64,000 nt of DNA. Source: 13-2-20CM-68-14 sp051955535 (GTDB taxonomy: Bacteria; Actinomycetota; Thermoleophilia; Gaiellales; Gaiellaceae). How positions within the stretch are numbered: position 1 is the stretch's first letter; the number at the start of each line of letters is the position of its first letter. Shown piece after piece: positions 1 through 7,450 of the stretch. The translations under genes were made by a program, and so were the position numbers. The stretch covers positions 62,001 to 126,000 of the forward strand of contig JBQCGP010000051.1 of the NCBI GenBank assembly GCA_051955535.1. The letters run 5' to 3'. The notes beneath the pieces were generated by a model. That model did not search any database, was not told the origin of the DNA, and was given only the letters and a program-made list of their open reading frames with translations.

Positions 1-678
1 CGGCGCGCCGTCCGCGAGGCACTGCGCGGGCCGCGCGAGGTCCTCGAGCTCTGGGTCACCGAGAGGGCGCTTCGGGCGGAGCCTTGGGTGAACGGAATGC
101 GGCGCCAGGTCAAGCCCGAGCGGGAGCTGAGCGAGGCGGCCGGGACCCGAGACCACCAGGGGGTCGTCGCCTGGGCCGAGCCGTTTCGCTACGCCGACGC
201 CTACGAGCTCGCCGCTGTTGAGTCGCCGTTGCTCCTCTGCCTCGACCAGGTCACCGACCCGCACAACCTCGGCGCGGTCGCCCGGACGGCCGAAGCGGCC
301 GATGCGACGGGCGTCGTCGTCCCCGCACACAATTCAGCCCGGGTGACGCCGGCGGTCGTGCGCGCTTCGGCCGGGGCGATCGAGCACTTGCCGGTCGCCG
401 TCGTCAAGAACATGGCGCGGTATCTCTCCGAGGTGAAGGGGCCGCAGCTCTGGGCCTGGGCCGCCGCCGGCGATGCCGAGACGACGCTGTGGGACGCCGA
501 TCTGACCGGCGGGATCGCGTTGGTGCTGGGCGCGGAAGGCAAGGGCGTCCGACCGCTCGTCCGCCGTACCTGCGACGCCGCGGTCTCGATCCCGCTGCTC
601 GGTGAGATCGAGTCGCTGAACGTGAGCGTGGCGGCCGGAATCCTGCTGTACGAGGCCCGCAGGCAGCGCGGTGGCTGA
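1..678 (+). CDS. rlmB: 23S rRNA 2'-O-methyltransferase, TrmH/RlmB family (5' partial)
   Basis: The reading frame is open from the first base, so the gene begins outside the window; 225 residues are visible. The first visible residues (RRAVREALRG) belong to the N-terminal substrate-binding domain. The SPOUT methyltransferase motifs follow in order: DPHNLGAVARTAEA (motif 1), LVLGAEGKGV (motif 2) and the knot motif IPLLGEIESLNVSVA (motif 3). Members of the family 2'-O-methylate a ribose in 23S rRNA or tRNA using SAM in the cytoplasm; RlmB is the likely orthologue but the exact target is inferred. The stop overlaps the next gene by 8 nt, which suggests translational coupling. Confidence 0.93.
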   Translation, partial: RRAVREALRGPREVLELWVTERALRAEPWVNGMRRQVKPERELSEAAGTRDHQGVVAWAEPFRYADAYELAAVESPLLLCLDQVTDPHNLGAVARTAEAADATGVVVPAHNSARVTPAVVRASAGAIEHLPVAVVKNMARYLSEVKGPQLWAWAAAGDAETTLWDADLTGGIALVLGAEGKGVRPLVRRTCDAAVSIPLLGEIESLNVSVAAGILLYEARRQRGG

Positions 679-1108
679 CCCGACGCTCTACCTGTTCGAC
701 GGCTACAACGTCCTGCACGCTGGCGACTTCGCCGACCCGCGCGAGCTGGTCGACATGCTCGCGAGCTTCGTCGCAGTGAAGGGGGCGCGAGGCGTCGTCG
801 TCTTCGACGGCGTCGGCCGGGACAGGACGCACGGCCCTCTGGAAGTCCGGTACGCGCCGCACGCGGACGCGGTCCTCGAGCGCCTCGCGGCGGATTTCCG
901 CGCGACAGAGCAGGTGTGCCTCGTCTCCTCCGACTCGGCCGTCCGCGGCACCTCGGGCCAGGAAGTGACCAAGCTGAGCTCGGCCGGCTTCGTCCGCGAT
1001 CTCGAGTCCCAGAGCCATCAAGAGGACAAGCCGCACAGGCTAGGTGAGCGACTCGATCGTGAGACAAGGGACCGGTTGGAGCGACTCAGGCGCAATCGGT
1101 CCGGGTAA
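671..1108 (+). CDS. NYN-domain (YacP-like) RNase family protein
   Basis: A 145-aa protein starting at a GTG inside the end of the upstream methyltransferase gene. The N-terminus LYLFDGYNVLHAG is the NYN/PIN-like nuclease signature with its metal-binding Asp, and VVFDGVG plus VSSDSAV carry the other acidic positions. YacP/Rae1 family members are ribosome-associated endoribonucleases, and the methyltransferase-YacP pairing is common in Gram-positives. The C-terminus is Arg-rich and basic. Nuclease activity is inferred from the fold signature. Confidence 0.85.
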   Translation: MADPTLYLFDGYNVLHAGDFADPRELVDMLASFVAVKGARGVVVFDGVGRDRTHGPLEVRYAPHADAVLERLAADFRATEQVCLVSSDSAVRGTSGQEVTKLSSAGFVRDLESQSHQEDKPHRLGERLDRETRDRLERLRRNRSG

Positions 1109-1120
1109 ACGGTTATAAAC

Positions 1121-1157
1121 GCAAGGTCTTGTGTTTTCGTTGGGACCTTGCTACCGT
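1121..1157 (+). promoter_or_regulatory. Promoter of sigma gene embedded in an inverted repeat
   Basis: TTGTGT at 1129-1134 and TACCGT at 1152-1157 are separated by 17 nt and form a good sigma70-type promoter. It is bracketed by a perfect 8-bp inverted repeat, GCAAGGTC at 1121-1128 and GACCTTGC at 1144-1151, which spans the -35 and abuts the -10. This is the geometry of a repressor operator. The same repeat could instead fold as a hairpin terminating the upstream operon, though no T-run follows. The leader to the ATG at 1222 is about 57 nt. Confidence 0.6.
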
Positions 1158-1221
1158 CACCTCAACCTCAACATGAGATTCGGTCCGCGGGCCGCATCTC
1201 ACCCGTGAGAGAGGGGAGCGA

Positions 1222-1884
1222 ATGCCGGCCCGTTCAGCCCCAGCGTATTCCGCCCAGCGACAGCAGCGGGAGCTTGCGGATCTCCAACTCGTCGTGCGGG
1301 CGCGGAACGGCGACCAGGGCGCGCTCGACGCGCTGATCCGTCGCTACACCGGCTTCGTCCGCCTGAAGGCGAGCTCGTACTTCCTTGCGGGCGGCGACCC
1401 GGAGGACCTGATCCAGGAGGGCCTCATCGGCCTCTACAAGGCGGTCCGTGACTTCCGCCACGACAAGGAGACGTCGTTCCGAAGCTTCGCCGAGCTCTGC
1501 GTGACGCGGCAGATCATCACGGCGATCAAGACGGCGACGCGCTTCAAGCACCTGCCCCTCAACACGTACGTCTCCTTCTCGAACACGCCGGCCGGGCAAG
1601 ACCCCGACTCGGATGTGACGCTCGGCGACGCGCTCCCAGGCCCGATCGTCGACGACCCATCGATCTGCGTGATCTCGACCGAGGAGCTGCAAAGCCTCGT
1701 CTTCTCGCTCGGCACGGGGCTCTCGAAGCTCGAGGCAGATGCGCTCAAGCTCTACCTCGAAGGATCCTCCTACGAGCAAATGGCCGCCGAGCTCGGCTGC
1801 GACACGAAGACGATCGACAACGCGCTTCAGCGCGTGAAGCGCAAGGTGCTCCAGCACCAGCAGGCTCGCCAGGTCCTTCAGTAG
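1222..1884 (+). CDS. SigH-like sigma-70 family factor
   Basis: A 220-aa sigma factor. Region 2 is clear around residues 40-100 (DPEDLIQEGLIGLYKAVRDF, the core-binding and -10-melting helices). Region 4 is at 165-215, ending in a helix-turn-helix (YEQMAAELGCDTKTIDNALQ). Length and the LIQEGLIGLYKA motif match the Bacillus SigH / RNA polymerase factor sigma-30 group rather than ECF factors. It has its own promoter and operator-like repeat. The role in this organism (stationary phase or competence in relatives) is unknown. Confidence 0.9.
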   Translation: MPARSAPAYSAQRQQRELADLQLVVRARNGDQGALDALIRRYTGFVRLKASSYFLAGGDPEDLIQEGLIGLYKAVRDFRHDKETSFRSFAELCVTRQIITAIKTATRFKHLPLNTYVSFSNTPAGQDPDSDVTLGDALPGPIVDDPSICVISTEELQSLVFSLGTGLSKLEADALKLYLEGSSYEQMAAELGCDTKTIDNALQRVKRKVLQHQQARQVLQ

Positions 1885-1901
1885 CGCTAATCTGCGCCGC
1901 C

Positions 1902-2957
1902 GTGGACTCGGCGATCAGCCAGAACGAGCTCGCGCTGGCCGCTCGCAACCACGGCCTGCCGCTCGAGGCGCTGCGTTATCCGATCACGCCGGTCGGGCTC
2001 CATTACCTGCTGATCCATTACGACATCCCGGACGTCGATGCCGACGCGTGGTCGCTCAAAATCGAGGGACGCGTCGCCCGGCCGCTCACTTTGAGCCTTG
2101 CGGATCTTCGCGAGCGGCCGGCCCACGAGGTCACCTCGACGATGGAGTGCGCCGGCAACGGCCGCGCGCTGCTCGCACCGCACGTCGTCAGCCAGCCATG
2201 GCTACTCGAAGCAATCGGAACGGCCCGGTGGCGGGGCGTGCGCCTGAAGGAGATCCTGGAGGAGGCGGAGTTGGCGGACGATGCCGTCGAGGTCGTCTTC
2301 ACCGGACTCGACCGAGGCCTCGAGAAGGGCGTCGAGCAGAACTACCAGCGGAGCCTCGCCGTCGACGACGCGCTCGGCGAGGACGTGCTGCTGGCCTACG
2401 AGATGAACGGGGCGCCGCTCCTGCCGCAGCACGGGTTCCCGCTTCGCCTGCTCGTTCCCGGCTGGTACGGAATGACGAGCGTCAAGTGGCTGACGCGGAT
2501 CGAGCCCGTTGCCGAGCCGTTCCAGGGCTACCAGATGACGAACGGCTATCGATTTCGCCTCGACGAGGACGACGAAGGCCACCCGGTTACGCGTATTCAG
2601 CCTCGCGCCCTGATGGTGCCGCCTGGGATTCCGGACTTCGACACGCGTGCCCGCATCGTCGAGGCCGGCCCATGTCTGCTCGAGGGTCGTGCCTGGTCGG
2701 GCTGGGCGCCGATTACCCGGGTGGAGGTCAGCACCGACGGAGGCGACATCTGGGCCGACGCCGAACTCGAGCCGCTCGGCTCTCGCTGGGGCTGGCGCGG
2801 CTGGGACTACCAGTGGAACGCCGACGAGCCCGGCGAGTACGTCCTCTGCTGCCGCGCCACCGACGAGGCCGGCAACGTCCAGCCCGACGAGGCGGTCTGG
2901 AATGTCGGCGGCTACTCGAACAACGCGCTCCAGCGCGTTCCGGTCACAGTCCAGTAG
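1902..2957 (+). CDS. Sulfite-oxidase-like molybdopterin-dependent oxidoreductase
   Basis: A 351-aa protein with an oxidoreductase molybdopterin-binding domain. The motif TMECAGNGR places the Mo-coordinating cysteine at residue 83. A C-terminal Mo-co dimerisation domain (about 230-345, with VEVSTDGGDIWADAEL) follows. There is no heme domain and no signal peptide, so it is a cytoplasmic SorA/YedY-like relative. Substrate is unknown; sulfite is plausible given the nearby sulfur genes. The GTG start is chosen because TAATCT lies 8 nt upstream, the leaderless-promoter pattern repeated across this window. Confidence 0.88.
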   Translation: MDSAISQNELALAARNHGLPLEALRYPITPVGLHYLLIHYDIPDVDADAWSLKIEGRVARPLTLSLADLRERPAHEVTSTMECAGNGRALLAPHVVSQPWLLEAIGTARWRGVRLKEILEEAELADDAVEVVFTGLDRGLEKGVEQNYQRSLAVDDALGEDVLLAYEMNGAPLLPQHGFPLRLLVPGWYGMTSVKWLTRIEPVAEPFQGYQMTNGYRFRLDEDDEGHPVTRIQPRALMVPPGIPDFDTRARIVEAGPCLLEGRAWSGWAPITRVEVSTDGGDIWADAELEPLGSRWGWRGWDYQWNADEPGEYVLCCRATDEAGNVQPDEAVWNVGGYSNNALQRVPVTVQ

Positions 2958-2977
2958 CCCGGCTACGATCCGGGTGC

Positions 2978-3050
2978 GCCGGAGTAGCTCAGTTGGTAGA
3001 GCAGCGGTTTTGTAAACCGCGGGTCGTCGGTTCGAGTCCGGCCTCCGGCT
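2978..3050 (+). tRNA. tRNA-Thr (anticodon TGT)
   Basis: A 73-nt cloverleaf. The acceptor stem pairs GCCGGAG with CTCCGGC, the anticodon stem GCGGT/ACCGC encloses loop TTTGTAA with anticodon TGT, and the T-arm carries GGTTCGAGTCC. CCA is not encoded. TACGAT at 2964-2969 lies 8 nt upstream, so transcription probably starts at or next to the mature 5' end. Confidence 0.97.
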
Positions 3051-3066
3051 TCTCGCTTGACGTCTG

Positions 3067-3093
3067 GGATATCCATCTGATATCAAGATATCC
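3067..3093. promoter_or_regulatory. Cluster of three GATATC palindromes (putative operator)
   Basis: GATATC occurs at 3068-3073, 3079-3084 and 3087-3092, and the outer copies extend to a 7-bp inverted repeat (GGATATC / GATATCC). It lies between tRNA-Thr and the ATG at 3098, directly over the expected promoter/leader of the downstream gene pair. An AT-rich triple palindrome in GC-rich DNA is unlikely by chance. The binding protein is unknown. Confidence 0.4.
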
Positions 3094-3097
3094 GCAA

Positions 3098-3565
3098 ATG
3101 CACGTCGGAGCCAGCGCCCACCTGCTCACCGAGGCAACCGAGCCGGTAGTCGGCTGGAAGATCTGGCGCGTCGAGCACGACGACGAGCGCACCCGGCTGC
3201 GCAGCGTTCTCTACGGCAGCCTCTGGGTGCCCGGCCGGCCGGCGGTCGCGGAATGCAAAAAGCCGCTGCGCTACCGGCACGAGGCCCCGGATCCGCTCTG
3301 CGACTGTGGCATCCACGCGGGAAGGTCGCTCGCGGCATGGCACCACTACCTCAAGGTCGGCGACGACCGTGTCTTTGGCCGCGCGCTTCTTTTGGGTGCG
3401 CGCGTCGAAGGAAGCGCGGCCTGGCGGGCAGCCGCTGCGTATCCGCTCGAGTTGTATGTGCCGGCGGAGCTGGACGAGCCCGAGTCGATCGCCGAGGGTC
3501 TGGCGATCTACGGAGTGCCGGTCGAGATCGTCGGCGCGCCTGCACGGGAGGTAGTTGCAGCATGA
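3098..3565 (+). CDS. Hypothetical protein, Cys-containing, coupled to clpP
   Basis: A 155-aa cytoplasmic protein of unknown function. It has a compact Trp-rich N-terminus (GWKIWRVE), a CDCGIHAG motif near residue 75 preceded by HEAPDPLC, and no membrane segment. The spaced Cys/His residues could bind metal. Its TGA stop overlaps the clpP ATG (ATGA), so the two are probably co-translated. The ATG at 3098 follows the three GATATC palindromes. I do not recognise the family. Confidence 0.75.
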   Translation: MHVGASAHLLTEATEPVVGWKIWRVEHDDERTRLRSVLYGSLWVPGRPAVAECKKPLRYRHEAPDPLCDCGIHAGRSLAAWHHYLKVGDDRVFGRALLLGARVEGSAAWRAAAAYPLELYVPAELDEPESIAEGLAIYGVPVEIVGAPAREVVAA

Positions 3566-4149
3566 GCCCCCTCGTCCCAACGGTGATCGAGCAGACGAGC
3601 CGCGGCGAGCGCGCGTTCGACATCTACTCGCGGCTGCTCGACGAGCGGATCGTCTTCCTCGGGTCTCAGGTCGACGATCAGGTCGCGAACGTCGTCAACG
3701 CCCAGCTTCTCCATCTCGAGTCGGAGGATCCGGAGAAGGACATCTCGCTCTACATCAACTCACCGGGCGGCGAGGTCTACTCGGGGCTCGCGATCTACGA
3801 CACGATGCAGTTCGTCAAGCCGGACGTCCGCACGATGTGCGTGGGGATCGCCATGTCGATCGGCGCGGTCCTGCTCGCCGGCGGCACGAAGGGGAAGCGA
3901 AGCTCGCTGCCGAACGGGAAGATCCTGATCCACCAACTCTGGACGCCGGGCTTCGGCGGGCAGGCTTCGGATGTCGAGATCCGCGCGCGGGAGGCGATCT
4001 CGATGAAGCGCCGGCTCGAGGAGCTCCTCGCCGAGAAGACCGGTCAGACGCTCGAACGGATCGCCCACGACACCGAGCGCGACAACTTCATGACCGCGCG
4101 CGAGGCCGTCGACTACGGGCTGATCGACGAGGTCATCGACCGGCGCTGA
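3562..4149 (+). CDS. clpP: ATP-dependent Clp protease proteolytic subunit
   Basis: A 195-aa ClpP, the usual length. The serine protease triad is visible: Ser99 in GIAMSIGAVLL, His124 in ILIHQ, and Asp164 in TERDNF. The handle region and the terminal YGLIDEVI segment are intact. It assembles into the tetradecameric barrel fed by ClpX/ClpC. No clpX is visible here, and the loop after the catalytic His (LWTPGFGGQASD) differs slightly from the usual form. Its 3' end overlaps the convergent glycosyltransferase gene by 37 nt. Confidence 0.95.
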   Translation: MSPLVPTVIEQTSRGERAFDIYSRLLDERIVFLGSQVDDQVANVVNAQLLHLESEDPEKDISLYINSPGGEVYSGLAIYDTMQFVKPDVRTMCVGIAMSIGAVLLAGGTKGKRSSLPNGKILIHQLWTPGFGGQASDVEIRAREAISMKRRLEELLAEKTGQTLERIAHDTERDNFMTAREAVDYGLIDEVIDRR

Positions 4150-5417
4150 TCTGTCTCGGCCACCCGGGCGATCAGACCCGCTGCCCGAGCCGTCCCTGGA
4201 TCTGACTGCAGGCGTGTCGAGATCGCGGTGAGCCGCGCCGCCAGCGACGCATCTCCAAGAAGGCCATCCACCGCCTCGAGCAGCTCGACAGGGGCGTGTC
4301 CATAGGTGTCAAGTCGCCTTCCGAGACCAAGCTCGTGCATGCGCTGGGCGTTGTCGTGCTGATCCCAGAAGAGCGGTAGCACCACCGTCGGCTTCCCGAA
4401 GTGCAGCGACTCGGTGATCGTGTTGTTGCCGCCGTGGGTGATGACCAGGTCGACCTGCGGCAGGATCGCCGGCTGGGGGAGGAGCTCGGCGCCGATCATG
4501 TTGTCGCCGAGGCGCAGCTCGTCATGAAGCGGCCCCATGCTGACGACGACGAGATGGTCGGTCTCGGCCAGCGTGGCGATCAGCCTCTGCATGAGCTCAA
4601 CGTCGGCCGAGCCCAGGCTGCCAAGACTGAGATAGACCCGGCGGCGCCCGTCGCGCGGAAGCTCGTACTCCGTGTCGGTCTCGCGAACGCAGGAATCGAG
4701 CCGGGCCCACCCCGCGAGCGGCCCGGATCTCTCGTAGTCGGCCTCTGCCGGGAAGACGTACAGGTTGAGGAACGGCGACTCATGAATGAAGTCGCCCTCC
4801 GGGAGGGGCGGGGCACCGCGCGCCGCGCAGAACTCGCTGAACTCCAGTTGGAGCGGGTCGTGGAGCTCGCGGTAGCGCGAGCGGAACCCGTCCCAGCCGG
4901 TCCGCTCGTGTGACGGGTAGCCCGAGAAGGGCGGCGGCAAGGCAGCGTCTTTGAGCTCGAGTGGGTTGCACGACACGATCCGGACCCACGGAATGCCGGA
5001 GGCCGGCACGGCCGGGAACGCGACGACGTTGTCCTCGACGATCACGTCCGGCTTCAGCTCCGCGAAAATCTCGGCGAGCCGCGCGTCGACGTAGCGGGCG
5101 CCGTCCACGAGCTCCTGCCAGACCGGCAGGATGAAGCCCTCGAGCTGGTCGATCGTCGGCTTGCGAAACTCCGGCGCCGTCTCGCGCACGAAGTCCTTCC
5201 AGAACTGGCCCGGCACCTCTTCGGTTTCTGAGGGCGGCTTGAGGCGCATCAGCGCCTCCTCGAACCCCTGCGCTTCGAGCGTCCCGGCGAACGACTCCTC
5301 GATCACGAATACGACCCTTGCGCCTCGCTCGCGCAACACCTGCCCGATGCCGACGCAGTTGTTCGTCGGGCCGTACGCGCCTTCGGGAAAGAAGACGATC
5401 GTGGGGCGCTCGCTCAC
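4113..5417 (-). CDS. GT1-family glycosyltransferase (UGT/MGT-like)
   Basis: A 434-aa two-domain GT-B enzyme. The N-terminal acceptor domain begins TIVFFPEGAYGPTNN. The C-terminal nucleotide-sugar domain contains the UGT-type signature ITHGGNNTITESLHFGKP followed by LFWDQHDNA, where the terminal Asp/Asn-Gln contacts the sugar. Such enzymes glycosylate small hydrophobic acceptors; the acceptor cannot be told from sequence. It starts at a GTG overlapping the stop of the upstream PLP enzyme (GTGA), so the two form an operon. Confidence 0.87.
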   Translation of the reverse strand: MSERPTIVFFPEGAYGPTNNCVGIGQVLRERGARVVFVIEESFAGTLEAQGFEEALMRLKPPSETEEVPGQFWKDFVRETAPEFRKPTIDQLEGFILPVWQELVDGARYVDARLAEIFAELKPDVIVEDNVVAFPAVPASGIPWVRIVSCNPLELKDAALPPPFSGYPSHERTGWDGFRSRYRELHDPLQLEFSEFCAARGAPPLPEGDFIHESPFLNLYVFPAEADYERSGPLAGWARLDSCVRETDTEYELPRDGRRRVYLSLGSLGSADVELMQRLIATLAETDHLVVVSMGPLHDELRLGDNMIGAELLPQPAILPQVDLVITHGGNNTITESLHFGKPTVVLPLFWDQHDNAQRMHELGLGRRLDTYGHAPVELLEAVDGLLGDASLAARLTAISTRLQSDPGTARAAGLIARVAETDQRRSMTSSISP

Positions 5418-6367
5418 GCGTTCCCCAGGGCCTGCTCGAGGTCCGCCCAGAGCTCGTCGACCTCCTCGAGCCCGACGCTCAGGCGCAGCAGGTTCTCGGG
5501 CACGCGATCGCCCTCCCAGCGACGGCGGCTCTCGAGCACGGAGTCGACGCCGCCGAGGCTCGTCGCGTTCGCGATCACGCGGAGTGACGTCTCGACGCGC
5601 CCGGCGTCCCCGCGGACGTCGAACGAGAGCAGGCCTCCGAACCCGGGATAGCGGACAATCACGACCGAGTCGTGGGCGCCGAGGCGTTGCGCGAGCTCTG
5701 TCGCGGTCGCGGTCTGCCGCTCGACGCGTGCGCGCAGGGTCTTGAGACTGCGGATGAGCAGCCAGGCGGCGTCGGGACTCGCGACGATCCCTGTTCGCGT
5801 GCGGAAGTCGAGGAGGCGCCCTGCGGCTTCTTTGTCCCGGCAAACGACTGCGCCGAGCAGCAAGTCGTCGTGGCCGCCGAGGTACTTGGTGGCGCTGTGG
5901 ACGGCGAAGTCGGCGCCTGACTCGAGCGGGCGCAGGTAGACGGGGGTCGCGGCGGTCGAATCGACGACCACCCGCGCCGGGTGTGCGACCGCGGCTTCGA
6001 GGTCCGGCATCGTCAGGAAGGGGTTCGACGGTGCCTCCAGCCAGACGAGATCGGCGCCGGCCGGCGGGGGCGTCGTCTGGTCGTACTCCACACACCGAAG
6101 TCCCCAGCGCTCGAGGAGGCGGAAGAGCACGCCCGTCCCGAAGTAGGCGCCCTCGGCGAGCGCGATCGTCGCGCCCGGCTCGAGCTCGCAGAGCACGAGC
6201 GCCGTGACCGCGGCCGAGCCGGAGGGGAAGAGGAGCGCCTCGCCACCCTCCAGCTCTCCGAGCGCGCGCTCTGCCTGGAGGCCCGTTGGGTGCGCATAGC
6301 GCTGGTAGTAGAAGTCACCGGGCTCGCCGTCGCGGTAGGGCCAGGTCGTGGATCGGTCGAGCGTCAC
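5414..6367 (-). CDS. Cys/Met metabolism PLP-dependent enzyme (cystathionine synthase/lyase-like)
   Basis: A 317-aa fold-type I PLP enzyme. The Schiff-base Lys161 sits in HSATKYLGGHDD, and YYQRYAHPTGLQAERALGEL is the cofactor-phosphate region of the MetB/MetC family. It is about 60 residues shorter at the N-terminus than typical cystathionine gamma-synthases. The GTG start is supported by TAGAGT 7 nt upstream. It is divergent from a sulfate importer operon, which suggests a role in sulfur amino-acid metabolism. Synthase versus lyase cannot be decided. Confidence 0.85.
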   Translation of the reverse strand: MTLDRSTTWPYRDGEPGDFYYQRYAHPTGLQAERALGELEGGEALLFPSGSAAVTALVLCELEPGATIALAEGAYFGTGVLFRLLERWGLRCVEYDQTTPPPAGADLVWLEAPSNPFLTMPDLEAAVAHPARVVVDSTAATPVYLRPLESGADFAVHSATKYLGGHDDLLLGAVVCRDKEAAGRLLDFRTRTGIVASPDAAWLLIRSLKTLRARVERQTATATELAQRLGAHDSVVIVRYPGFGGLLSFDVRGDAGRVETSLRVIANATSLGGVDSVLESRRRWEGDRVPENLLRLSVGLEEVDELWADLEQALGNA

Positions 6368-6389
6368 CGAGGCAACTCTACGTTCGGAT

Positions 6390-6419
6390 TTGACGCCGTC
6401 CGGCTTCTCTGCATATTGT
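6390..6419 (+). promoter_or_regulatory. Promoter of sulfate importer operon
   Basis: TTGACG at 6390-6395 and TATTGT at 6414-6419 are separated by 18 nt, a near-consensus sigma70 promoter. A 41-nt leader with the Shine-Dalgarno AAGGAG precedes the sbp ATG. The divergent PLP enzyme gene uses TAGAGT at 6375-6380 on the other strand, so both promoters lie within 45 bp and could share a regulator. Confidence 0.7.
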
Positions 6420-6460
6420 CCAGCATCCCGGTCGAGAAAGCAGAGAGATAAGGAGAGCGA

Positions 6461-7450
6461 ATGAGGCGCATTTGTCTTACTTTCCTTCCGGCGGTCCTTC
6501 TCGCCGCCGCGATCGTCGTCGGCGCCCAGGCCGCCGCGTCCGGCACGACGCTCAGCCTCGTCGCCTATTCGACCCCGAAGGACGCCTACGCCCAGATCAT
6601 CCCTGCCTTCCAGGCGACTGCTGCAGGGAAGAACGTCTCGTTCAACCAGTCGTACGGCGCCTCGGGCGACCAGGCTCGCGCTGTTGTGGCCGGCCTGAGC
6701 GCCGACATCGTTGCGCTCTCGCTCCAGCCTGACGTCATGACGCTCGTCAACAAGGGCATCGTCCCGAGCAACTGGAACAAGAACCCGTATCACGGGATGG
6801 TCACCGACTCGGTCGTCGTCTTCGTCGTCCGTAACGGCAACCCGAAGCACATCCACACGTGGGCCGACCTGACGAAGAGCGGCGTGCAGGTGATCACGCC
6901 GAACCCGTTCACCTCGGGCGGGGCGCGCTGGAACGTGATGGCGGCGTACGGGGCGGAGCGCGCGCAGGGCAAGACCGACAAGGAGGCGATCGCCTACCTG
7001 AAGAAGCTCTTCAAGAACGTCTCGGTTCTGCCGAAGAGCGCGCGTGATGCGACGAGTATCTTCGCCACCGGCAAGGGAGACGTCCTGCTCACCTACGAGA
7101 ACGAGGCGATCTATGCCAACAAGAAGGGCGTCCATACCGACTACGTCCTGCCGAAGCAGACGATTCTCGTCGAGAACCCCGTCGCGCTGACGAAGAGCGG
7201 CCTGAAGCATCCCCAAGCGAAGGCGTTCCTGAAGTTCCTCTGGTCGTCGAAGGCGCAGAAGCTCTACGGCGACACGGGCTACCGGCCGGTGCTGAAGTCG
7301 GTCTACAACCGGGGCAAGTACAAGTTCCAGCAGCCGAAGACGCTCTTCACGATCAACTCCAAAGCGCTCGGCCTGCGCGGTTGGAAGTCCGTCCAGTACC
7401 GCTTCTTCGACCACAACAGCGGGATCATGGTGAAGGTGATTGGCCACTAG
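6461..7450 (+). CDS. sbp: Sulfate ABC transporter substrate-binding protein
   Basis: A 329-aa secreted binding protein with an N-terminal signal peptide of about 24 residues. The mature part opens with LSLVAYSTPKDAYAQIIPAFQ, then NQSYGASGDQARAV and the ITPNPFTSGGARWNVMAAYG motif typical of the Sbp/CysP family, in which backbone and Ser contacts hold the sulfate. There is no lipobox Cys, so it may be free in the envelope or processed unusually. It is first in the sbp-cysT-cysW-cysA operon, with an 11-nt overlap with cysT. Confidence 0.93.
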   Translation: MRRICLTFLPAVLLAAAIVVGAQAAASGTTLSLVAYSTPKDAYAQIIPAFQATAAGKNVSFNQSYGASGDQARAVVAGLSADIVALSLQPDVMTLVNKGIVPSNWNKNPYHGMVTDSVVVFVVRNGNPKHIHTWADLTKSGVQVITPNPFTSGGARWNVMAAYGAERAQGKTDKEAIAYLKKLFKNVSVLPKSARDATSIFATGKGDVLLTYENEAIYANKKGVHTDYVLPKQTILVENPVALTKSGLKHPQAKAFLKFLWSSKAQKLYGDTGYRPVLKSVYNRGKYKFQQPKTLFTINSKALGLRGWKSVQYRFFDHNSGIMVKVIGH

